DNA from: Stomorhina lunata
Lineage: Eukaryota; Arthropoda; Insecta; Diptera; Rhiniidae
Assembly (NCBI GenBank): GCA_933228675.1
Contig: OW121744.1
Span: 102,159,622-102,223,621, forward strand
Direction of reading: 5' to 3'
DNA length: 64,000 nucleotides
In this document: positions 46,216-58,345 of the stretch, one piece after another
Layout of the letters: each line of letters opens with the position of its first letter
Position numbering within the stretch: the stretch's first letter is position 1
Program-made: the position numbers and the translations under genes
The notes under the pieces: generated by a model
The model's input: only the letters and a program-made list of their open reading frames with translations
What the model was told of the DNA's origin: nothing
Database searches by the model: none

Positions 46216-49200
46216 TGATATTACTAGTACCAGTATTCCCACTAATATTAAAGAATCTCGCTTCTAAAACTATAAGCAGAACGATCGTTGTAATAAATAA
46301 AGCTTTTTATTAAAGCTTTCGAAATATTTTTTTAATATAAGCTTTTAAAATAAAAGATTCTTGTTCAAAAAGTCATTACAAGTTTTTTTGCAAAAGATTT
46401 GTGATGGAAAAGTCATGCTTGAAAAGCTTTTTCTGTAAAAAAAAGTTTTGGAAAAGCTTATTTATAAAAAATTAATAAAAATAATAAATAATTTTGTTGT
46501 TATAAATAAAGATTTTGATAAAAGCATTCAAAAGCTTTTTTAATATAAGCTTTAAAATAGTTTTTTTTTAAGTTTTTTTTTTCACAAAAGCTTATTGTTC
46601 TAGTAAGTCATTTAAGGTTTTTTTCTAAAGAATTTTTATAGAAAGCTTTTTCTAAAAAAAATGTTTATTTATAATAATGATCGTTGTTATAAATAAAGAT
46701 TTTGATAAAAGCATTCAAAAGCTTTTTATAATATAAGCTTTCAAAAAGCTTATTGTTCGAGAAAGTCATTTAAGGTTTTTTTACTAAAGCATTTTTTATA
46801 GAAAGCTTTTTCTGGAAAAACATTTTTTTATAAAAATGATCGTTGTTATAAATAAAGATTTTGATAAAAACATTCAAAAGCTTTTTTTAATATAATCTTT
46901 AAAAATTGGTTTTTCAAAAGCTTTTGTTCGAAAAAGTCATTGAAAGTTTTTTGTATAAAATCTTTTTCATAGAAAGCTTTATATAGAAAAGCTTTTTCTG
47001 AAAAAATGGTTCTATAAAAGCTTATTATTATTAAAAAATGTTTATCTGAAAAATATTTTGTATTTTGTTGTTATAAATAAATATTTTAATAAAAGCTTTT
47101 ATTCAATATTAGTTAAAAAATAGCTTTTCTCAAAAGCTTTTTGTTTGAAAAATCATTGAAGTTTTTTGCAAAAGCTTTTTTATAGAAAGCTTTTCTATAA
47201 AGGCTTTTTCTGGACAAAAAATTTACTAGAAAAGCTTATTATTGTTAAAAAAAAAACGTTTTTTGAAAATATTTTAAGAATTGTTATAAATAAAAATTTT
47301 TATAAAAGCTTTTTTTATATATAATTTTTAAAAAAAGCTTTTTTTTAAATATTTGTTCAAAAAAGTAAACGAAAGTTTTTTAAGAAAAGCTTTTTCACAT
47401 AAAGCTTTTTTGAGAAAAGCTTTTTTGAGAAAAGCTTTTTCCTGGAAAAAATTTTTCTTGGAAAGCTTATTATTGTTTAAAAAAAAACGTTTTTCTGAAA
47501 AATATTTTATATTTTTTTGCTATAAATAAAGATTTTGATAAAAACATTTAAAAGCTTTTTTCAATATAGGTTTAAAAATAGCTTTTTTTAAGAGCTTATT
47601 GTTTGAAAGAAGCATTCAAAGTTTTTTACAAAGGCTTTTTCATAGAAATGCATTTTCTATAAAAACTTTTTTTAAAAGTTTTTTATTGTTAAACAAAAAA
47701 CGTTTTTCTGAAAATAATTGAATATTTTTGCTTTTGAACATTTTTATTTTAAAGCTTTTTCAAAACCTTTTTTATAGAAAGCTTTTTCAAAACCTTTTTT
47801 ATAGAAAGCTTTTTCAAAACCTTTTTTATAGAAAGCTTTTTTTGAAAAGCTTTTTCTGGACAAACAATTTGTAGAAAAGCTTATTATTGCTAAAAACGTT
47901 TTTCTAAAAATAAATAATATTTTTGATTTTGATAAAAGCATTTAAAAGCTTTTTTTTCAATATAAGCTTTAAAAATAGTATAATAGAAAAGCTTATTATT
48001 AGAAAAAGTCTTTAAATCATATTACAAAAGCTTTTTATTGAAAGCTTTATCTACAAAAGTTTTTTTAAAGCTTTTTTGAACCTTTTCATAGAAGGCTTTT
48101 TCTGGAAAAAAAATTTTGATAAAAGGTTATTATTGTTAAAAAAAGAACGGTTTTTAGGAAAATACTTTGTATTTTTTTTTTGTTATAAATAAAGATTTTG
48201 ATAAAAACTTTTTCATAGAAAGCTTTTCTTGGAAAAAATTTGTCTATCAAAGCTTATTATTGTTAAAAAAACATTTTACTGAAAAATATTTTATATTTTT
48301 GTTGTTATAAATAAAGATTTTGATGAAAAATATCCATAAGCTTTTTTAATATAGAAAAATAGCATTTCTAGAAAAAAATTTTTCATAGAAAGCTTTTTCT
48401 GGAAAAAAAATTTCTATAAAAGCTTATTATTGTTAAAAAAAAAACAGTTTTCTGGAAAATATTTTATATTTTTGTTGATATAAAGATTTTGATAAAAACG
48501 TTTAAAAGCTTTTATTAATATAAGCTTCAAAAAAGTTTTTTTAAAGCTTAATGTAAGAAAAAGTCGTTGAAAGCTCTATCATATAAAACTTTTTCTAGAA
48601 AAGTTTTTCCTTTAAAAAATTCTTCTAGAAAAGTTTATTAAAAAAAAATAGTTTTTCTGAAAAATATTTAATATTTTTGTTGTCACAAATAAAGATTTTG
48701 ACAAAAGCTTTTTTAATATTAGCTTTAAAAATAGCATTATCCAAAAGCTTATTTTTACAAGAAGTCTTTAATGATCTTACTGTACCAGCATTCCTACTTA
48801 TATTAAAGAATCTCGTTCCTAAAACTATAAACGGAACGATCGTTGTTATAAAGATTTATATAAAAGCAAAAGCTTTAGAAGCTTTATTTTAATATAAGCT
48901 TTGAAAATAGTTTTTTCCAAAAGTTTATTGTTCGAAAAAGTCATTTAAAGCTTTTTTTTAAAAAACTTTTTTATATAAAGCTTTTTCTAAAAAAAAAAAA
49001 AAAAACTATAAAAGCTTATTATTGTTTTCTAAAAAATATTTATATTTTTCTTGTTATAAATTAAAATGTTTGTATAACTATTCAAAAGTCTTTGAATCTT
49101 CTTCTTACAAAAGCTTTTTATATAAAGCTTTTTCTACAAAAACTTAATATTATTAGAACAATTTTTTTTTAATTATTTTTATAGAAATGATTTTAACTTA

Positions 49201-49300
49201 AACAAAATTATAAATGAAAGCTTTTTATATACGAAATAACTTTTAATAAAAAGTTTCTCACCAAAAGCTTGACCTAAAAGCTAGGTTTAAGTAAGTTTTA
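46216..49300 (+). repeat. AAGCTT-rich tandem repeat, unit about 160-240 bp
   Basis: About 14 diverged units share the order GTTATAAATAAAGATTTTGA, TAAAAGCATTCAAAAGC, AATATAAGCTTTAAAA, TTATTGTTCGAAAAAGTCAT, CATAGAAAGCTTTTTCTGG, AAAAGCTTATTATTGTTAA and AACGTTTTTCTGAAAAATAT. AAGCTT palindromes recur every few tens of bases. An 83-bp segment (ACCAGTATTCCCACTAATAT to CGATCGTTGTAATAAA, 46216-46298) is repeated at 48769-48851, both times leading into the AAAGATT or AAAGCTT start of a unit. Open frames inside are repeat products. Confidence 0.85.
47751..47841 (+). repeat. Three perfect copies of a 27-bp subrepeat
   Basis: AAAGCTTTTTCAAAACC plus TTTTTTATAG is repeated at 47751, 47778 and 47805. The period is a multiple of three, which explains the reiterated FEKAFYKKG-like reverse-strand frame at 47744-47941; this is not evidence of a gene. 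Confidence 0.9.
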
Positions 49301-49392
49301 AAGTAATGGCGACTATAGCTACTTAAATCGTATGATGGCATCAATTAAGCTTGTATCCAAGACTTCATAAAAGGATTGAAAACCCCTTAAAA

Positions 49393-50095
49393 AACAGAAC
49401 CTATTAACAAATTCTGAGTTCCTGGCAACAAGTCATTTTTTCCGTTACATTTGAGTGATTTTTGAAGTTCATACACATTTTAGAGTTTCAGTGTTATTAC
49501 GTCAGTTATAATAATACCTGACATGACAATTGTAACATATCCTTAATTTGAACAATTTAGGTTTCATGTTGCAAACAAATAAATCCTTTTCAAAAGGTTC
49601 TACTTCACTGATTTATGCAGTGGTTTTTAATGAAGTGTAAACAGACAGAAAAATATTTTTTTTAATATTTTTAACTTTTATATCCTGAATTCCTAGTAAA
49701 AATCGTCATTCCTGTTCCAAGCCAGTGATTTTTTTTTTCTAAATTTTATTTATTTGGTGTCTTACTCACTCATTAGTGTTGAGTAAGTAGCATTTGTGTT
49801 GATCTGACCTCATTAATTTTCAATGTATGGGTGTCCTTTTATATAAGTCTTCATTCGTTCCTTTTTGTCTAATTTGCTCACAGTCAAAAGATTTTTGAGA
49901 TTGGCTTGATGTTTGTTGTATTTCGTAAATTTATGTAGTTCCTTTTTATCTAATCTAATCAAATCGAGCAGAAAAATCTTTCTATATACGAGCTCATCTG
50001 AGTTTAGCTGCATTTTTGGCTGTTGTCCTAGTAAAATTTAAAAATAAGAGTTTACTTGAGTGATTTTGTTTTTTGGCATAGATAGGAATTGTAAG
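49393..50095 (+). repeat. Third copy of the 37.2-kb outer arm
   Basis: AACAAATTCTGAGTTCCTGG (from 49399), ATGACAATTGTAACATATCC, TTCAAAAGGTTCTACTTCAC, TCCTGAATTCCTAGTAAAAA (about 49682), CTAATCAAATCGAGCAGAAA and AGTTTAGCTGC follow in the same order and orientation as 37215-37920. Small deletions separate it from that copy. It is followed within about 50 bp by a different CTATAG array, so the arm-plus-array arrangement recurs even though the array sequence has changed. A 66-codon reverse frame inside has no known domain. Confidence 0.9.
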
Positions 50096-53000
50096 CAAAA
50101 AACTATTATCATTCGAAAATTTTACATATTTCTATCAAAAATGTTTCGATAGAATATTTTTCTGTACTAATTTTTTTTTATCAAAAATTTTTTTATATAA
50201 AATTGTGTCAAAAATTATTTCATAGAAAAATATTTGTTCCAAAATGTTTCCATAGAAATATATTTCTATATAAAAATTTTTTATAGAAAAATATTTCTAT
50301 AAAAAATTTTGTATAGAAAATTTTTGTATAGAAAAGTTTTTTATCAAAAATTTTTGTATAGAAAAATTTCTTTTATCGAATTTTTTTTTATCTATATTTT
50401 CTATATAAAACATTTTTGTGGAAAATTTTTCTATAGAAAAATATTTTTATAAAAAAAATTTTCTGTGTAAAAATTTTTTTATCTAAAAATTTTATATAAA
50501 AATTTTTTTAATGAAAAATCTTCTAAAACAAATTCTTAAAACAAAATTTTTTTATAAAATTTTTGGATATAATATTTTTGTATAGAAACAGTTTTTATCG
50601 AAAATTATTCTATAGAAAATTTTTCTGTAGAAAATTTTTATAGAAAATTTTTTATAGCAAATTTTTCTATAAAAAATTTTTTATAAAAAATTTTTCTTTA
50701 GAAAATTTTTCTATAGAAAATTTTTTATAAAAAAATTTTCTTTAGAAAATTTTTTATAGAAAATTTTTCTTTAGAAAATTTTTTATAGAAATTTTTTCTA
50801 TAGAAATATTTTATAGAAAATTTTTTTCAACGAAAATTTTTCTGTTGAAAAATTTTGTTAACGAAACATTTTTCTGTAGAAAAATTTTGTTAACGAAAAA
50901 TTTTTGTATTGAAAAAGTTTGTTATCGAAAATTTTTGTACACAAAATTTTTCTATAGAAAATTTTTCCATAGAAATTTTTTATAGAAAATTCTTCTATAG
51001 AAAATTTTTTATAGAAAATTTTTCTATAGAAAATTTTTTATAGAAAATTTTTCTATAGAAAAAAAATTCTATAGAAAATTTTTTATAGAAAATTTTCTAT
51101 AGAAACATTTTTTTAACGAAAATTTTTCTATAGAATTATTTAATTAACGAAAATTTTTTATAAAAAATTTTTATATAGAACATTTTTTATAGAAAATTTT
51201 TATATAGAAAATTTTTTATAGAAAATTTTTCAATAGAAAATTTTTTATAGAAAATTTTTAACAGAAAATTTTTAATAGAGAATTTTCTATAAAGTTTTGT
51301 TAACGAAAGTTTTTTATAGAAAATTTTTCATAGAAAATTTTTAATGGAAAATTTTTTATAGAAAATTTTTAATGGAAAATTTTTTATAAAATAGAAAATA
51401 AGAAAAATTTTGTTAACGAAAAATTTTTGTATAGAAAAAGTTTGTTATCGAAAATTTTTGTATACAAATTTTTCTATAGAAACATTTTTATAGAAAATTT
51501 TTCTATAGAAAATTTTTTATAGAAAATTTTTCTATAGAAAATTTTTTATAGAAAATTTTTCTATAAAAAATTTTTTATAGAAAATTTTCATATAGAAAAT
51601 TTTTTTATAGAAAATTTTCGTATAGAAAATTTTTTAAAGAAAATTTTCGTATAGAAAATTTTTTAAAGAAAATTTTTGTTATTGAAAATTTTTCTATACA
51701 AAATTTTTCTATAGGAAATTTTTTTATAAAAAATTTTCCTATAGAAAATTTTTATAGAAAATTTTCCTATAGAAAATTTTTATAGAAAATTTTGCTACAG
51801 AAAATTTTTTATAGAAAATTTTTTCTAAAGAAAATTTTTTATAGAAAATTTTTCTATAGAAAATTTTTTATAAAAAATTTTCGTATAGAAAATTTTTTTA
51901 TAGAAAATTTTCGTATAGAAAATTTTTTAAAGAAAATTTTTTATAGAAAAATTTTCTATAGAAAAATTTTGTTATTGAAAATGTTTCTATAAAAAATTTT
52001 TATAGAAAATTTTTCTACACAAAATTTTTTATAGAAAATTTTTTATAGAAAATATTTCAACAGAAAATCTTTTACAGAAAATTTTTAATAGAAAATTTTT
52101 TATAGAAAATTTTCCTATAAAAAATTTTTATAGAAAATTTTTCTACAGAAAATTTTTTATAGAAAATTTTTTATAGAAAATATTTCAACAGAAAATCTTT
52201 TATAGAAAATTTTTAATAGAAAATTTTTTATAGAAAATTTTTCTATAGAAAATTTTTTATAGAAAATTTTTCTATAGAAAAATTTTTTATAGAAAATTTC
52301 TCTATAGAAAAATTTTTTATAGAAAATTTCTCTATAGAAAAATTTTTTATAGAAAATTTCTCTATAGAAAAATTTTTTATAGAAAATTTCTCTATAGAAA
52401 ATTTTTTATAGAAAATTTTTCTATTGAAAATTTTTTATAGAAAATTTTCGTATAGAAAATTTTTTTGTAGAAAATTTTCGTATAGAAAATTTTTTAAAGA
52501 AAATTTTTAATAGAAAATTTTTTAAAGAAAATTTTTTATAGAAAATTTTTCTATAGAAAAATTTTGTTATCGAAAATTTTTCTATAGAAATTTTTTTATA
52601 GAAAATTTTTCTATAAAAAATTTTCCTATAGATAATTTTTATAGAAAATTTTTATAGAAAATTTTTCTACAGAAAATTTTTTACAGAAAATTTTTTATAG
52701 AAAATTTTTTATGGAAAATTTTTCTATAGAAAATATTTCAACAGAAAATCTTTTGTAGAAAATTTTTAATAGAAAATTTTTTATAGAGAATTTTCTATAA
52801 AGTTTTGTTAACGAAAATTTTTTATATAAAATTTTTAATAGAAAATTTTTCTATAGAAAATTTTTTTATAGAACATTTTCCATAGAAAACTTTTAATTTA
52901 AAATTTTTTATAAAAAATTTTTACTAGAATATTTTGCTATAGAAAATTTTTCTATAGAAAATTTTTTATAGAAAATTTTTCTATAGAAAATTTTTTCTAG

Positions 53001-53300
53001 AAAATTTTTCTATAGAAAATTTTTTCTAGAAAATTTTTCTATAGAAAATTTTTTCTAGAAAATTTTTCTATAGAAAATTTTTTGTAGAGAATTTTTCTAT
53101 AAAAAATTGTTTAATGAAAATTGTTCTATAAAAAATTTTTTATTGAAAAATTTTTTATCGAAAAGTTTTTGTTTAAAATTTTTCTAAGAAAAATTTTTCT
53201 TACGAAATTTTTAAGGAAATTTTCTATCGAAAAATTTTTATAAAGAAAGTTTTTAACAAAAATTTTTCTTTATAAATTTTTTAAACGAAAATCCAAATCT
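50096..53300. repeat. 29/30-bp CTATAG and TTATAG mixed array
   Basis: Units alternate TTTTTTATAGAAAAT and TTTTTCTATAGAAAAT. CTATAG is spaced 29 bp at 51024-51053 and 30 bp at 52272-52302. Variants with GTTAACGAAAA occur at 50820-50900, 51110, 51300, 51410 and 52800, echoing the linker of the 12.6-18.2 kb arrays. A block around 51980-52210 containing ATTTCAACAGAAAATCTTTT is present twice (about 52045 and 52180) and again near 52735. The array is far less uniform than others here and is probably old. Confidence 0.9.
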
Positions 53301-54359
53301 TAACGCTTTTTATACTCATTTTCATGAGTTTCATTAATTACAAAAAGTCTTCGGCTCCTGGTGTATGGGCTACCTATCTTTGCTCTAAATGAACAATGCG
53401 AGGTTATTGCTCATATCACGTAGATGCGATGTGAACTAGACCAGACTAGAGGTCTTGTAATATGACTCCTCTATACTTCATATTCTTTTCCTGGGGTTAT
53501 CTTAAAGTGCAGGTGTACTCAAATAAGCCACAAAACAAAGAATATATGTAACCCTTAAAGATTTACGAGCCAAAGTCATGGTTAATTGAACGTATTAGGT
53601 GCTGATCACTCAGAGCAGCAGTGACAGACATTTGCGCGATGTTTTGTTTCATACATAATGAGATCCCATACACATTCCTAGCACTTGTTAAAAACGTAAT
53701 TCCTAAAATAGACCCGTAGGCAGGTAGTAATTTTGTAAGATGTGAAAAACATCAAGATCTTTGATTCACTTGCTTTTTAAACTGTTCTCCTAATACAAAT
53801 GGGGGTGGAAATATTGGAACATATTAATTTTCTAGAAGATCATAGAATATTCTTCAATGTGGGCCCCAAAAAAGTACTCAACAAGAAATTAAATTGAAAA
53901 AGGTCTCTCAGTCATCCAGATTCCTTTACTTAATTTTCAGTTTAAAATGTTGTCATCCTATGATCTCTCCTTGGCAACTTTGCACTTCAGTGATTTCTTA
54001 ATTGAGATATTCTCACTCACACTTGTCTCTACCGAATAAAGACACGAGTGATAAACATCGTCGTGTGTGTGAGAAGAGATTTTTAGATTTCTCTTCGCTA
54101 CTTAATACAAGATCGGTACATCACGTTTTATAATTCGTATTTTTGAAGATTTTACATTGAGTATTTTGATTTTTTTTACCTCTAACTCTTCTGAGTCCCT
54201 ATTGAAAGTGGGGGATGAAGATTTCTCGGTGGGACTCCAAAGGAAAAGATTTCCTCTAAAACTACCTGCCAGGCACATTTTAAAATGTTTTCTTAGATAT
54301 ATTAAAAATATCGTAAAGATCAGCAAAAGAGAATAGGTACAACTTCTCTAATTTCTTTT
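53301..54359. other. Comparatively complex DNA before the 54.4-kb inverted repeat
   Basis: 53330-53780 is the least repetitive stretch in the right half, but I see no gene. From about 53800 the phrase GGGGGTGGAAATATTGG begins a series (53801, 54209, 54423, 54763) of diverged repeats that continues into the left arm. TTCTCACTCACAC (about 54009) and GTGTGTGAGAAGAG (about 54066) form an imperfect stem. A 74-codon reverse frame (54102-54326) falls in this repeat and is not called. Confidence 0.45.
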
Positions 54360-54990
54360 AATAGCTATTTCTCGAATTTCTTTCAATAACTCTCTCCAAA
54401 TATTCTGATTCCCTATTGAAAATTGGGGGTGAAAATTTCACACTTATTTTTTTAAATGAAAAAAATTTTATAGATTTATTTTATAAACTTAAGTGGATGA
54501 GATCTCTATAGGGTTCCATAGCATAAGATTTCTTCTAAATAAAAAAACTACCTGCTACAACTGATCAATATTCAGTTATTGTCTGGGCACTCTGTGATCG
54601 TATTATTAATGTGAAGGGGTGGATCCAATTAGATTTACTAGAATCAGAGTAATTTTTAAGATTGTGTACCATAAAATAGTATATAGTTTTTTAGTTTTAA
54701 TTAAAAAAATATCTAAATCTTCTTCATTATCTTTCTAAATATCCTGAGTCCTTAGTGAAAATTGGGGGTGGAAATTTTCTTACGAATGTTTTGATTTCTT
54801 AAAGTGTAAATTGTCTCCATGGGGTTCCAAACAGGAAAGATTTTCTTATAATTTTACCACCTGTTAAACGAATTATAAACTCTTTATGTTTCTACAAATT
54901 ATAAGCCCCTGGTACTAAAGCCAAGAGTGGATCTTATCAGATTTACGAATTTTAAAATTTCAAAGAAGATTTATTTCGTAATCAGAAGAA

Positions 54991-55110
54991 CATTTTCAAT
55001 CGTTAGAAATAAATTTCTAAATGTCCCCTAGTTACAAAGATTTAAGATTTAACATTTTCAATCGTTAGAAATAAATTTCTAAATGTCCCCTAGTTACAAA
55101 GATTTATATT
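54991..55110 (+). repeat. 62-bp tandem duplication private to the left arm
   Basis: CATTTTCAATCGTTAGAAAT begins at 54991 and again at 55053, and both copies continue to CCCCTAGTTACAAAGATTTA. The right arm (59175-59230) has a single copy. The duplication therefore happened after the inverted duplication. Its length equals two 31-bp units, which may be coincidence, because the sequence has no CTATAG core. Confidence 0.9.
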
Positions 55111-55323
55111 TCCAAAACTAAACAGAATTCAAATAAAACTGATATCACTGACATTTTTTAAAAGTCCAAAATTTTGGGATATTAATTGAAAATATCCTCT
55201 TTCATAACAGAAATACGATATCAGTGATTATTAAAGAAGAAAAATCAATTGATTTAGAAAAATGTTGTATAACAACATTTCTATTAAGTTCTAATTTCGT
55301 GTTCACTTTTAAACTATTTAAAG

Positions 55324-55521
55324 CAAGGTTGGCCATTATTTGCCTGACAGGGGGATAACAAGAATGTACATTAAACAAGAAAACATTTTCTTTACTCGTA
55401 ATCAAAAAACATAAATGCCTAGTACAAAAACGAAACATAAAGCAAATACATTCCGAGAGCTTATTCACATTTTAAGATTGAGCCGTTTCATTTAAAAAAG
55501 CTCTCCATTGGGCCAACCTTG
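55324..55521. repeat. Short segment bounded by inverted CAAGGTTGGCC (left arm)
   Basis: CAAGGTTGGCC at 55324-55334 and its exact reverse complement GGCCAACCTTG at 55511-55521 enclose 198 bp. The equivalent 179-bp segment in the right arm is 58775-58953. GC-rich inverted ends in an AT-rich region are compatible with an ancient small transposon or a structured RNA. Neither is established. Confidence 0.5.
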
Positions 55522-56540
55522 ATTTAAAAAGATCTATCAAACTTTTGCCATCTTAACAAGCTGCTCTCCTAGTACCTGGTTCCCCTCTATGATCACGTTT
55601 TTTAAAATCTTAATATTTTATCACTATGATAATGATGATCTATTTCAAGAAATTATAAAATTCTCTGGGTCAAATGCATTAAGACACTGCAAACGCGATA
55701 TAGTCTAATGATTTTTCCCAAAACCTAAGCCATTAAATTAAGAAATAGCAGAAGTTTTTATTAGAAATCTTTGTTTATGGGAAGATGATTCCAAAAATTC
55801 CCACAGCCTGCACTCAAGTGATAAATGGCAAAAGAAAAGATCTATTTAAAATATTGTAAAAAAGTTATGAATTCCTGGTAAGAAAATAGCAGATGTTTAC
55901 ACAAGAGTGATCTTGAAATCGAAAGTAAAAGTCATATTTAATTGCCTTAAGTTTAAGATCCCTCGAACTGGATTTGGGATATGATAGAAGATATTCCAAA
56001 TGGGTTTCACTACAAAATCTATAAGAGTTGAAAACAAATTTAATCTAAATCATCTACTAAAATTTCTAGTTATAGAAATCCATTGACAATAAGTTTTAAA
56101 ATAGAATATTAAATTATGAATATATCTTTTCTCGTGTCTCTCCTTAATATCAATTTTCAAAATTTTATTCCCAACTTTTGGTTTCTGACCTCCCAATATT
56201 TAATTGTACCCCAGTTATCCTCTACTGATTTTTGTTTAGTTTTTAAATGGTTTTATTCGAATTTTTATTATCACCTAAATATTTCCAGTTGAGTGATATC
56301 CTTTTTTCGAAATCCTTATTCAAGCTACACTCGAGTAATTATGATAATTTTAGACAAAAACTACATTTTAGCTGATTCAGGGGAATGATAACAGAAAATA
56401 TCGTTTAATATCAGCTGAGGGCCTGTTATCAAGTTCCAGTGGATGAACACAAAAAAATGGATGAAAATTATAAAAGCAAATATTTTCTATAGCATATCTA
56501 CAGGGCGACAAAAGCATAATAGAATATTCTATTGGCAAAA

Positions 56541-58345
56541 ATTGCTATCGGCAATAAAATTTCATATAGAAAATTTTATAGAAGACCAAATTTTCTATAG
56601 AAAATTTCATAGGCGACGAAATTTTCTATAGAAAATTTCAAAAGTGAAGAAATTTTCTATAGAAAATTTCAAAGGCGACGAAATTTTCTATAGATAATTT
56701 AGTAGAAGACGAAATTTTTTATAGAAAATTTTTATAAAAAATTGCCTATGAAATTTTCTATAGAAAATTTCATAGGCAACTAAATTTTCTATAGAAAATT
56801 TCATAGGCGACGAAATTTTTCATAGAAATTTAATTCAGATGAAATTTTCTCTATAAGAAAAAACTTCATTCAGATGAAATTCTTTCTATACGAAAAAATT
56901 TTATTCAGATGAAACTTTTTCTATACGAAAAAATTTCATTCAGATGAAACTTTTTCTATAAGAAAAAATTACGTTCAGATGAAATTTTTTCTATAAGAAA
57001 AAATTTCATTCAGAAGAAATTTCTTTGCCTATGAAATTTTCTACATAAAATTTCGTCGCCTATGAAATTTTCTATGGGAAATTTCGTCGCCTATGAAATT
57101 TTCAATAGAAAATTTCGTCGCCTATGAAATTTTTTGTAAAAAAATTTGTTGCCTATGAAATTTTCTGTAGAAAATTTCGTCGGCTATGAAATTTTCTATA
57201 AAAAATTTCGTCGCCTATAAAATTTTCTATAGAAAATTTCGTCGCATATACAATTTTCTATAGAAAATTTCATCGCCTTTGAAATTTTCTATAGAAAATT
57301 TCGTCGCCTTTGAAATTTTCTATAGAAAATTTCGTCGCCTTTGAAATTTTCTATAGAAAATTTCGTCGCCTTTGAAATTTTCTATAGAAAATTTCTTCGC
57401 CTTTGAAATTTGCTATAGAAAATTTCGTCGCATATACAATTTTCTATAGAAAATTTCCTCGCATATACAATTTTCTATAGAAAATTTCCTCGCATATACA
57501 ATTTTCTATAGAAAATTTCAAAGGCGAAGAAATTTTCTATAGAAAATTTCAAAGGCGACGAAATTTTCTATAGAAAATTTCAAAGGCGACGAAATTTTCT
57601 ATAGAAAATTTCAAAGGCGACGAAATTTTCTATAGAAAATTTCAAAGGCGATGAAATTTTCTATAGAAAATTGTATATGCGACGAAATTTTCTATAGAAA
57701 ATTTTATAGGCGACGAAATTTTTTATAGAAAATTTCATAGCCGACGAAATTTTCTACAGAAAATTTCATAGGCAACAAATTTTTTTACAAAAAATTTCAT
57801 AGGCGACGAAATTTTCTATTGAAAATTTCATAGGCGACGAAATTTCCCATAGAAAATTTCATAGGCGACGAAATTTTATGTAGAAAATTTCATAGGCAAA
57901 GAAATTTCTTCTGAATGAAATTTTTTCTTATAGAAAAAATTTCATCTGAACGTAATTTTTTCTTATAGAAAAAGTTTCATCTGAATGAAATTTTTTCGTA
58001 TAGAAAGAATTTCATCTGAATGAAGTTTTTTCTTATAGAGAAAATTTCATCTGAATGAAATTTCTATGAAAAATTTCGTCGCCTATGAAATTTTCTATAG
58101 AAAATTTAGTTGCCTATGAAATTTTCTATAGAAAATTTCATAGGCAATTTTTTATAAAAATTTTCTATAAAAAATTTCGTCTTCTACTAAATTATCTATA
58201 GAAAATTTCGTCGCCTTTCTATAGAAAATTTCAAAAGTGAAGAAATTTTCTATAGAAAATTTCGTCGCCTATGAAATTTTCTATAGAAAATTTGGTCTTC
58301 TATAAAATTTTCTATATGAAATTTTATTGCCGATAGCAATTTTTG
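56541..58345. repeat. Layered palindromic CTATAG array (apex of inverted repeat)
   Basis: Six blocks run in mirror order. 56541-56830 carries ATAGGCGACGAAATTTTCTA units; 56830-57020 carries 35-bp CATTCAGATGAAA units with CTATAAG; 57020-57460 carries the opposite CGTCGCCTATGAAA or CGTCGCCTTTGAAA units of 31 bp. After a centre near 57460 come GGCGACG units (to about 57900), the 35-bp units reversed (to about 58060), and CGTCGCC units (to 58345). Each half is therefore itself an inverted repeat around the 35-bp block. The borders TTGCTATCGGCAATAAAATT (about 56540) and TTTTATTGCCGATAGCAATT (about 58322) match exactly. Confidence 0.9.

Larger units (their letters stand above)
54360..56540 (+). repeat. 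Left outer arm of the 54.4-59.8 kb inverted repeat
   Basis: It mirrors 58346-59845. Matching points include GTGAAGGGGTGGATCC (54611-54626) against GGATCCACCCCTTTACA (59590-59606), CTCCTAGTACCTGGTTCCCC (55567) against its reverse complement near 58714, and AAATAGCAGATGTTTACACA (about 55887). A stretch at about 55201-55440 that I aligned by eye is about 90% identical to its partner. The arm has about 560 bp (55935-56500) absent from the right arm, and a 62-bp tandem duplication also absent there, so the arms have evolved separately. No gene is supported. Confidence 0.9.

Noticed and set aside
47744..47941. Reverse frame with a repeated FEKAFYKKG-like peptide
   Set aside because: It comes from three copies of a 27-bp DNA subrepeat in the AAGCTT satellite.
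51792..51992. 66-codon Phe/Lys/Ile-rich frame in the TATAG array
   Set aside because: Low-complexity product of the 29/30-bp repeat.
55202..55468. Reverse-strand frame conserved in the opposite arm (58839-59072)
   Set aside because: The arms are homologous DNA, so conservation is expected; many differences replace amino acids and one shifts length by a codon. No family recognised.
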